DNA of 64,000 nt from Spodoptera frugiperda (taxonomy: Eukaryota; Arthropoda; Insecta; Lepidoptera; Noctuidae), in the NCBI RefSeq assembly GCF_023101765.2, contig NC_064217.1, positions 1,922,001-1,986,000 on the forward strand, in the 5' to 3' direction. The translations under genes and the position numbers were made by a program. Shown piece after piece: positions 24,357 to 35,400 of this stretch (position 1 is its first letter; each line of letters starts with the position of its first letter). The notes below the pieces were generated by a model that saw only the letters and a program-made list of their open reading frames with translations, had not been told where the DNA came from and ran no database searches.

Positions 24357-24741
24357 GTGAAATCTGATTCAGATACTAAAGTGATGTATGTTGGTTACTC
24401 GTACATCAAACAAACAAGTTCATAGGAAAAGGCAAATGTGCTTATAGTACGTTTTCATTATCATGTTAAACATAAGATAGTCCGTTATGTTGTTCAAATA
24501 AATAACGTATCTAATATTAGAACTTAAGACGGGATATTTATCATGTTTATTTATGTCTATGAGTTTCTCGTCTTAAGTTCTAATATTAGTGTCAATGACC
24601 ATGTCAGTTTAAAAAAAATACTTATCGTCTCGTGGTGAAATCTGATTCAGATACTCAAGTGATGTATGTCGGTTAGTCGTACATCAATCAAAACAGGTTC
24701 CTAGGAACAGGCAAATAACGTGCTTATAGTACGTTTTTGTT
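24357..24741. repeat. Direct repeat of about 107 bp flanking an inverted-repeat element
   Basis: 24357-24463 and 24635-24741 both read 'gtgaaatctgattcagatac...gtgatgtatgt...gtacatcaa...gtgcttatagtacgttttt/c', with about a tenth of positions differing. Between them lies an element with 'ttagaacttaagacgggata' and its complement 'tcgtcttaagttctaatatt' (24511-24585), related to 1945-2110. Confidence 0.7.
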
Positions 24742-25319
24742 ATCTATATTTTTAATCCAGACACACAGACCACACACATTAACATGGTCGTGATATTTTG
24801 TTACTTTAAATAAATTGCTTCTCTTTTGTTTTATTATTCCTAGCTCAAACTGTCAGTCATATTTATTTGTAACTCAGACGAACTTACAAAAGGAAATATT
24901 AAAGTAAAATAATACAACTTCGTATACACGCGCGCGACCTCTAAAACTTTGACATACAAATAAATACTCTAGAAATGAATTTCAATATAATATAATGACA
25001 AATTGCTTCAGAGTAAACTTAACAAATATAATTTTGCGACATAACACTACTTGCTTTAAAACAAATAGACGAAGTTGAGAGCAACGTGGCCAAACCGAAG
25101 AACTTTGATTTCAGCTCAAACCTCTTCTTCTCGAACTGAAAGAGTGGAAATTAATTGCAAATAAAGAAAGTTTTGATCCGAGCGCTCTCAAGTTGTTTCT
25201 CTTTACAAAAGTGAAAACAATCAGATGCCTAAATGTAGAAACTTAGGTTATTGAAGATTGGTGCTGACACGCTCGCTTCTAATGGCTGTTAGGTCTTAAG
25301 TACCAACTATGGGTATGGA

Positions 25320-25583
25320 TCTGCACAAATTGATTCCCCCTAATCCTTTCCATCATCGTACTACAAGACAATCGGCGAAGCGTATGAATTTTCCTTGTGC
25401 GAAATGCTAAGGAGTGGAATTCTTTGCCAGAGCCTGTGTTTCTTCGGGCTATATATAACCTGGGTGACTACAAGCCCCGAGTGAATAGGTAGCTTATAGG
25501 CAGACATGCTCCATCATAGGCCGCATCACCGCTTACCACCAGGAGAGATAATCGCTAAACGTCGACCCATTAAATATAAAAAA
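25320..25583 (+). pseudogene. Degenerate 3' fragment of the 21470-type retrotransposon
   Basis: 'ttgattccccctaatccttt', 'aggagtggaattctttgcca', 'ccgagtgaataggtagctta' and 'cgtcgacccattaaatataa' match 21750-22050 with an internal deletion and stops. Confidence 0.75.
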
Positions 25584-27110
25584 GTTATAAATTCATCGTT
25601 TTCTAGAATTTTCTGAAGCCCTGCACAGTGCATCGTGTTATTTATATTAGTTTATTAGCTCAGAGGAAGGGGCAGCAAAATCCCAACCTTGTAGTCATTA
25701 TAATAAGAGTAACACCTGACAACTTCGCAGTATAATAAAACTTCCACAAGGTCTATAAACTATAACACATTATCAAAGGTACTCATCAAAAGTAGTAAAA
25801 ATATGTTTTTCAACAGGAAATATTTATCAATGTCATAACATTACACATAAAAATGCGTGTCATACTTGCCAGATTTTTAGTATTTACGACTACTATTGAA
25901 ACGAGCTATAAAGTGTAACGACGTATTTTGGCATGACATCAGCCTTGAACGTCCTGTATTGGGTGTCAACATTTTATGGCAAATAAAGTTACAACGCCAT
26001 CTAGTAACAGTAACTGGAACCACAGGGGTTGAAGTGTTGCAAACACGACTAGTTTTATGTTTGGTACCGATAGTTTTTAGTGTGGTCATATAAGTGTAAG
26101 GTGAATGTTATAAATCGAAAGTTTGAATTGTAAACTGTGTTGTGAATATGTTTTTGGTATAAATATCAGAAGCTGTTGCTTGTAAATAGTGATTGCCAAG
26201 AACATTGGTTTCGGAATCATTGTTCTGTATCATTTATCAGTTTACTTATTTATTTAAATTTTTTTTCATACAAATTACAGTGAATGGCGGACTTGATTAA
26301 AGCATTCTCTTAGTTTAATGAATTGTATAATAATAGGTACTAGTTTCGTGGCAAAAGTATCCTCTTCTTTTATATGATTCTCTCTCTTGTCGTTACAAAA
26401 AGAGAATGCAATATATAAAAAAAATATACCTATAGAATATTTGCCCCCACAATCAACGTTCAAGTTCCAAATTCACTCCCGTGTTCGTCAATTGATGAGA
26501 ATAAATAACTGCTACACAGAGTAAATATTGGCGACTCCGAATTCAGCGTTTGTTGTTAACTTTCAAATGAAATACTTAAAACAAGGATTGTTTATGTGAT
26601 TACGGCATACGAAACGTTTGACTTAAATATTATGTGTAGAAAATTCAGGCAAGAGATCGTAATTTCGACTTTTGAGCATATATTATTTAGGTCATCTTTC
26701 AATTGTGGAAAACAAAACAAATTCTAGATACATTGGATTGACAAAAGCAACATACAGTTGACACTCGTTAATTCAAGCTCTCTATAATTCTAAATTAGCC
26801 TCTAGAAAATCTCTTTAGTTATATTTCGAAATAAATCAATATATTTTTATACACTTGGTTATTCGAACGAAAAATTCAATTATACGTAACCGAATGACTT
26901 GTTAAATCGAACTTAGGCATCAAACCCTCGACAATTTGAAGTTGCAGAGAAAAAGGGGACAGAATAAATTTCAGATTTGCAAAGGTCAGTACCGATATTT
27001 TGAGCCAAGTTAAAATTTTTAACCATTTGATATTACAAACATTCTGTAATTCGAAATATTTGAAGAGTCCCTCCAAGGACAGATTAACGAGAGTCGACTC
27101 TACAAAGAGG
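25584..27110. other. Intergenic before the synthase 3' end, nothing recognised
   Basis: AT-rich sequence. Overlapping open frames on both strands at 25877-26093 have no recognisable similarity. No repeat family was identified. Confidence 0.5.
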
Positions 27111-27179
27111 TTTATTATCTAAGAAGAAACTCACCTGGGTACTCATTGAAACACAAATGTGGTTTTTAATTTTTTTAAT
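27111..27179 (-). promoter_or_regulatory. Candidate polyadenylation signals of the synthase-like gene
   Basis: Read on the minus strand, two ATTAAA hexamers (27174-27179, 27165-27170) lie 26-40 bases after the stop, and an AATAAA (27111-27116) about 90 bases after it. Which is used cannot be told from sequence. Confidence 0.35.
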
Positions 27180-27204
27180 GGCCGTATCTTAACACTAAAC
27201 TAAC

Positions 27205-29464
27205 TTATTTAGGTTGAATAACATACTTATCACAAAGATTCTTCTTTTTAAATTCTTCAAGCAAATTTCCATCAAGTAGCTTATTGACAATGTTTGTTAC
27301 TCTACTATCGTAGGGTGCTGATGGATGGTCAGATTCTATTTCATATACTTTTACAGGATTTTTAGTATATTTAGATAAATTGTAATCAGCTGACAAACTT
27401 TCAGATTGTAAATCAGGTTTGCCTTTTATCAAAACAATATCAGAATTTAATTTCAGCTGTGGTTTATAGTTTTTAGCGAACATAATGTTTCGATACGCAG
27501 TGTCCAATAAAGACCCTTTGTATTGCTTCGAGTAGTTTCCTATACCTCTCAATGTGTACAAACAAGCATCCACTTTCGTTGGCCAATCATTTATTTGCTC
27601 CAAATATTGGCCCAACTCTTCGGGCACCTTTCCAGCAATGAGTTGCGATATGTGTTCCAAAATCGCGTTTTGTAGCTCAGAATCCGGCATCTCTCCTAAA
27701 TATGAATTAAGCTGTATTCTTAATGCATCTGGGCTGCTGTCCAAACAATATACGACTCCAGTATGTCCTGTAATTTTCAAGCAGTGTAAACATTAGATTT
27801 GAATGGTAACCAACCATTTGTAGGGGAACGCTTTGGAGAATAATTTATGAATGGAATTCATAATACTGTTTCAACGTTGGAGCGTGAAACTGAGTACACT
27901 TATGGTAAACAAGTCGAGCAGATGGTAATCAAAGAGTTTTCGAATCACGAACCAACATTGCATTAATATGCATTAGAAATGCTTTAGAAATACACGTTTA
28001 TATTACGCGAATACAAAGTAATCAGTGAATCAAAACTAACTTTACACTTTGAGATATTGAATTGTATTACTGTTGATATTGCAGACGGAGTTAATTAAAT
28101 TATTAAGTCGTCATTGGACTGAAGGAGAAATTATTGACAAAAGTTTTCTTAGTAATAATTTTGTTCTTTTAATTTTTTTCTTGGAATGAAGAAATTAATT
28201 TCGTTATAGAACTCGTAGTCTGTGAATATGTAAAATTTAATTTTGGTATTCGTTTGTGTTGATTAATAAATTAGAATATTTATTTGTAATATCTAGTAAA
28301 ATTAAATATGAGATATTATTGAGTACTTATTATAAGATATGAGAATTTAACTAGAACAAACTAGGCAAGTGGAAATAATAATTAAGACTTAAGGTAAATA
28401 TTTTTCTTAAGGTACGGAAAAGTGCATGTAATACCCCAAGCCTTGCAAGCATTCATAGGCCACATTTTTAAGTAAAAATAATTGCAGCAATGCTAAGCTT
28501 GAAAACAACAGATGTCTTAACAGAATCTAAGAACTTCTTCTATTGATATATATCAATATTTACCTTCTTTTTCCAATATGGCAGCCAATTCCAAAGCAAT
28601 ATTCACTCCGAACGAATAGCCCAGCAGATAAAATTTGGATTTGCTCTCAAATTTCGTCCTCATGAACTGAAACAATGTATTTTTTTAACGTTTCATTTCT
28701 TAAAGAAATTTGATATAACGAATAGCCTGCCATTATAATAATAGCAAAGCTCTCGGAGGTATTTTAAAAATAAAATATTAGTGAAATTAGGTTTGCGTCG
28801 TGCGCCAAAATGAGCGAAATAAATGGTGATCTTTTTCTTAAAATATGTAACTTTTATGGATTAAGACTTATTGCAGACATTGTGGTTTTATTTGATTTGG
28901 TTTTTTATGTACGAGTACATTCAAAAGTACCTATTTTGATTGTTTATCTGCCAATTTCAATAACCGATCTTAATCCAAAAGGGTCGGTCTTCATTTTTGA
29001 CAAAATCTCTATAGAACTAATATCAAAAACCTATCTTAAACGAAAGATTTCGTATTGAGATCGGTTAATGATATCGGCAGTACATCAATATTTGTTGATG
29101 TTTAAAATCACAAGCCCTAAAAATACATATGATTGTTTGTTTGAGCTTTCTCACTGTTACCGGCTTTACTTTAAGTGGATCGATCATTTAATATTAATAT
29201 TCTACCCGATTCCTAAATGTGCTTGAAGTTTCACGACTCTAATTAAAAATATTGAATAGAGACATTTTTTTTACAAAATACTAAAGATTTTACCTTACGA
29301 ACAGTAGCAGCCATTTCTTCAATACTGTTTCCTTCAATATCAGCAGCCAACTGAACAGCCACGGCTTGTATTTTAAGCCTCTCTGCCAAACCACTAAAGA
29401 TCTGATACCGACCTTCAAAGCCTGGTATTAGGGTCAAGTAAGTTTCTTGAGGATCCAAATCAGT
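27205..29464 (-). CDS. C-terminal thioesterase domain with intact triad (3 exons)
   Basis: Exons 29294-29464, 28564-28666 and 27205-27767 (stop TAA at 27205-27207). This alpha/beta-hydrolase domain releases the acyl chain. It starts LTLIPGFEGRYQIFSGLA. Exon 28564-28666 carries the nucleophile motif LLGYSFGVNIALELA. The last exon carries VYCLDSSPDALRIQLNSYL (triad Asp region), ADYNLSKYT and VYEIESDHPSAPYDS (triad His). All three catalytic residues appear present. The protein ends soon after, at KYVIQPK, as is usual for the family. Confidence 0.92.
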
Positions 29465-32400
29465 CTGAAACAGAAAATAATTTTCTAAATCTCTTTTAAT
29501 TTTATCCATCATAACTTCGCTAATCCAATTTAATTTTTAAATTTTCTTTTTGGAAAATTCTCTATCTAATTTCTTGATCTAAGTTATTGTAATTATTTAT
29601 GGAGACCCCTTTCGGTCTTATTATCTTGATTTTGGAAGTAAATCCACCATTTTGTTTGTAGAATTCATAATTTTGTTTGTACATTATCTCTGATTTGATT
29701 AAAATTTTAAGGGAGTACTTGCTTCTAGTGCTATTCGTTTGCTTTAAATTTTATTTTTATGGCTGTCAAGGGACATGTTGATGAATAAAATAGCTATAAA
29801 ATGTTTAATCAAGGTATGCATGTTTGTTCCACATTTATTACTATCTTGTTAGTTATTTGATTCTAGTACATTACCTCAGTTCCATTGTTCAGAAGTGTTA
29901 CCATTGGCACAATGGGATGTGATATCGATAAATGTTCTTCTTCATCATCAACACAAGTATAAAATGCTCCCAAACCTTCGTAGTTCTTTGGTTTTTCTAT
30001 AATTTGGTTTCCTATATTTTTGAGGCTGGAATAAAAATGCCATAAATGTTTTTTAAAGACGTAGTTCAAGACATAATATTTCCAGGTATCCATCAAAAAC
30101 TTCTAAAATCATTTACTTTTAGATCTCCTTCAAAATATTTCTGCTTATTTAAAAACATGAAATGTCGCAAATCCGTTAATTAATACTAATTTGAACTTAC
30201 CTTCCAACAGTCATTTCTACGATTTTCTCTACAGGATAATCGACCTTATGTATAATTCTGATTAGAGTCTGTAATTCTACTAAGTTATCTTTAGTTAGTA
30301 GCAGATCGTCAACCGTAAAATCTTCTGGAAGAGCTTCAATTTTTGGTACGCCTGGAATTTTTATTTGATATTTTATTTTAATGAATATTTGATGAAACTA
30401 AGATATAAGTTTGATATCCATTTCTATGAAGAGTAAGTCATCTTCTTCTACTTAAAATGTCTCTGAGGGATCGAGTCTAAAATAAAAGTTGTCTAACAGA
30501 CTAGATGCGCTAACTGGTAGGACGCAAGGGGTTGAAGATTGAGCTCAGCGGTGTACTTAATATGAAAGCCCTATTGCCAACAGTACAGATGATGGAAATG
30601 AGCGGAATATGAAGTATGCTTTCCGTTTGACTGCCTCGTTGGTCGAGTGCTCGCAAGTGCGACTGCCAGACAAGGGATCTCCCGGTCTGATTCCCGGGTC
30701 GGGCAAAGTATTATCAGGGTTTTTTTTTCGGCTTTTCGAAAATTAGCCAGTAGTAGCACGGAGTCTGGAATTGTACCCAGTGTCTGACGATAGGCTCACC
30801 CCCTATTACATGGGACTTATAAGACAAATGTTGAAAAGTGAGTGAACATTGTGTAGCGGCATTAGATGCCGTAATGTGCACCTCTGCCTACCCCCCCATC
30901 CCACCCCATCGGGAATGAAAAGCGCGACGTTGCTTTCCATTTTACAATACACAACTTAATTCAGCTTCTTTCATAACACATGTTACACACTATCTTGCAC
31001 CCCAAAATATTACCAGCATACTATTGAACTTTGTCGGTTACTCGCTAAATGCGTGTTCAATGTTCCTACTGGCTAGTATTAGCGCTCATTGCACCCCACT
31101 TTCCAAAACCAGATGCATTAATTCCGTTCGAAATCCCGTACGGTAAACTCATTAGCTCCTAATGTTATGGCCCTTTAGAATTGGGAGCGTGTTACCATGG
31201 CAACATTGAATGGGCTGTTTATCGATTTTGATTTATTAATTCAAAATTGATTAAAAGCATATTTGGGTTCTGTATTGAATAGGAGTTTTGAAACTTGGAA
31301 AGTTATGTCCCTAGCTAACATATATAGGTTAAGATTTACATTTCATTACCTTTGAAAGCTTAGGATTAAAAATAATGAGGCTCAATATACTGAACTATGT
31401 TAATTAACAATGTTTTATTAATATTATCAGAACAATTTTTTTCTATAGTATTTAAATTACCTCGAGTATTTTGTTGTGACTATATTAGTTTTAGCATTGA
31501 ATGCTATTTAATTTTAAAACTTAATCGTATGCCTGTAAAATGTATATTAAATGACTTACCAAATATTTTAGCTAGTTTCGTCTCATAGTCGACGACATTT
31601 TCTTCAGTCAAATTTAAGATCAGAACATTGTTGTATTTTAATTTCAAACTTGTTTCCATTCCACTGAAGAATGCCGTCAATTTTTGTGGCTCCAAGATCT
31701 TCTTGGAATCTCCCTATAAAAATGAAGAATATTAATAGTAAGGTATAAAAATACCGATTGCTTATATTTGAAGAGGTCTTCTTATGTATAGTACTAAATT
31801 TTCATAACATTTATGACTAAAAGTCCATAATATATTGACAATCTATTATATTAAAATACTAGCTTCTGCCCACGTTTGCGTTACTCCAGACAGTTATCTA
31901 CCCCTGTTCCAAATTTCAACCATTTTGACGCGATTGAGTAACCGACATACACACAAACTCTTTTATAATAGTGGTTCAGTCACACACATTTATAATCACA
32001 TTTTTGGGATTGGTTTCTATCTAGTGACATAGTGGGTGTACTATACTTTACTAATTGTTATTTGAATATTTAAATGTAGAGAATTTAAAATACTAAAGCT
32101 GAGTGCTGATAGTACGAGAATGTTTTGCAACTTTATGGCTTCGATTCATTGATCTCTGGTTGATATACACTTATTAGGCTACGATGGGACTGAGACCCGC
32201 TATGCGATATTAAAGTGCCTAAAATTAACAGGAAAAAAAGAAAAACTATACATTTCTACAGCTATATTATATGTAAAGAATATCTACTATTGAAAGTATG
32301 AGATACTAACTAACTGTAAGATTTCTCAGACCGAGATTCATTGTAACTTATAAGTTTCATATTAAAGAGGATTGACCTACGATCTCAAATACATCAGTTG

Positions 32401-35400
32401 AACTTAGTAGCCTCCCACTAATATATCTACACTTCTACACTTATAAATAAAAATGGACTGTCTATTTGTAACATTGAAATAACCGTTTTTTTTTAATTTG
32501 TCTCTTTTTTATCTATCTGTTTATTCCTGGCTAATGGCCGATTTTATCGAAAATTTTATTGGCTAGTAGGCTGTGCTAACGAGTAACTTGGGCTACATTT
32601 ATTTAAAAAAAACGAAAACCGAATTCTGTTACAGATCATTATACTACACGGACGAAGTCGCGGGCAACATCTTGTCTGAAATATGAATGAACTCAAACAA
32701 ATAATAAAGCTAATAACTATCTACTCCATTATTTTCTTTTCAATGACTGCAGTTTCAATATCAACTGATAAACAAGAAAAGGGCATTTCAAAAACAATAA
32801 AAGAAAACCTTCATCTCTACTTATGAACTTCAAAAATAGCAAATAAAAAACAACTTAATAACAATTACAACTGACATTGCACTTTGCACTTTAACTATAT
32901 TTAGATAGAACATAATTTCATCTGTCGCCGTTATTTTTTTCTTTCTAATATTGCTTACCTCTGTAAATTTGTCCAGTCGTACAATTAGGGCTGGTAATCC
33001 ATTTTCATTTCTCAATTGGCAAACTCTTTCAAGTAATGAGTAAGAATACTCGTTGCTAGTACCGTGAGACGGTGGTAAAAGGACTACAAAATGGCTGGAA
33101 ATAAAAAAGTAAACCTTATTCTATGGTGATTAGATACATTTTACAACGAAATTTGAAACTCATAAATTAGTGGTGTAGATAAAATTTGAACAAATAGTTT
33201 TTAAGCAACTTTCACGATTAATATTTAAAAAATAAGCCGAAATATATGTAGGTTAAAGGTGCTTTTCCACAAGAGATGAGCTATGCTACGTTGCTGTGGA
33301 TGCGTTTGGCTTCCACTAATCATATTCATTGGTACACATAGCTTAGCACTAGTGAAAACGAACTCAGCTAAGCTATGCACCATCTTTTTATATAGAAACA
33401 TGCGTGCTGTGGATGGATTTCTTAATATCGGTATGTCGCATACTCTAACTGCGCGTATTCCTCGCACAGCTCGTTTGCTTAGTATAAGTGGAAACGATCT
33501 CATAGTTTCACAGCTTAGTTATTTCATACAAAAGCACTCTAAGTCACCGTTATATAAATTCTTCAAAATAATTGTACTTTGTTAGAACTGTAAAGCTAAA
33601 AAAAGTTTTTTAGTAACTCACGAGAAATTCCAATATTATCTCTATTAAAACTAGTCTTTACATTACAAGATTTCAATAGATACAAAAACATAATTGAAGA
33701 AAATTTATGAGAGTTTTACAATTTTCGACTTTCAGTTTCATTATGAACTAATTCGAAATTCTCGAACAGATTTCTTACTAACATCTATTCTCTGAAATGG
33801 TCGGTATAAGTAATAACTTATCCCTAAAGAATAAAGCTTTAAATTTTACCTTAACTCATTACAATAGTTTTTAGATGTCAAGTCGAGATTTATAATGGCA
33901 AAGGCGGTTTTATTGAACGTTCGGACAAAATCGAGTGCCCTCTCATCGTTATTTTCTTCAATATCTGGAACTATGAAGATTCCTCTAATAGAACCAATTC
34001 TAGAAGCGTCTTTCAGCATTCTAGTGCAGCCCTGCTGTGTCTCCAAATTTTCTGTCGAAATTTTTATTGTTACGTTTTGTTTTTCCCAGGATCTGTAGAA
34101 ATAAAACCAGGATCAGTTTCAAGTAGAGTATGAGTACTAAAATAAAAACTCATTTTTAATTAATACTTATTGAGGTAGCTTGATGTGCTAAAATTGGTCT
34201 AGAATTATAAGAATACTAATAAAAACTCAAATATAACTAAATTTTATTCTTAAGAGAGTCTCTAATAACCAATTTAATCATAATTACTCACCTTCATTTT
34301 TTAAATTTTTTTTTTTTTTGCAATTAGATTTCTTAGACAGTAAAAAATAAAAAAAAAGAGAAAAAAAACTAGTTTATTTGCGTCGTTGTAAGATATTGCA
34401 GGCAAAACAAGAAAATAATAATAAACACGGCACAAAAAGACCAGTGCAAAGGTACATAAATATCTGTAGATTCATTACTCACGTGAATTTAGAATGCCAG
34501 TATCCACTGATTTTGGTTCTTGTATGTAGAACAATCTTTCTAACTCCTCTCTTGATAAGTCTATTTGCTAACTCAATGCCAACGCCATTTTCATCGCAAA
34601 CCACTACGTAGACACCACTTGAATTGAAGCTCATACTAAAAAAAAAACACCAAAATGACAAATAACTATACAATGTACACCCACTTTTCACCGTATGTGG
34701 TATATGTCCCATGAAATTGAGCCTATTGCCATTATACTGGGCACAATTCCAAACTCCGTGAAACTACTGTGAAATAGAAAAAACAGTAAAAGTATTTTTT
34801 TTCTATCATGTCATTTTTTTAAGTAAAATTTCACAAAAATAAGAATAAAAACAGTCAAATCCTCAATGAATAATAATACGAATACTATGGATTCTCTTAA
34901 AAGTGTACTTATTCATAATAAAAAGTCCTATAGAAGAAAAAAAAATAGCACATTAAAAAGCATTGTATCAATAAATAAATCGATTTACAAACTCAACTAC
35001 ACCAATCAATCATAATAGAGTACTAAAATTTAACTATTCAAATAAAATAAAAGAATAAAATATATTCTTTATAAACATACCATTGAATATAAGGGTATTA
35101 ATAATCTAAAGAAAAATATTGACTCTCAATATTAAAGTCGGTGTTACAATAGAAAATTTTGTATTGACGCATACAAATAAATATTTGTTTACACATCGAA
35201 GTAAGGTGCAAATGAAAGTCATTGAAATATTGAACTGTGTAAAGTAATTACATTAATTGCTTACAAATGTTCTCGATTTTATTAAGTGTTAAAGAAACAA
35301 ATGATCGATTAATTGATAAGTATATTGTAATATTGTTGAATAGTTTACTTAAGAAACAAGTTTATATTGTTATACTAGTTTCTGCCAGCGATTTCGCCCG

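Noticed and set aside
25877..26093. Frames on both strands over the same 200 bases
   Set aside because: Mutually exclusive, without similarity or splice support.
29294..33094. Possibility that the missing carrier serine is a skipped exon
   Set aside because: I read the minus strand of these introns for a coding GxDSL motif with splice sites and found none. Existing exons already join in phase. RNA evidence would still be needed to exclude it fully.
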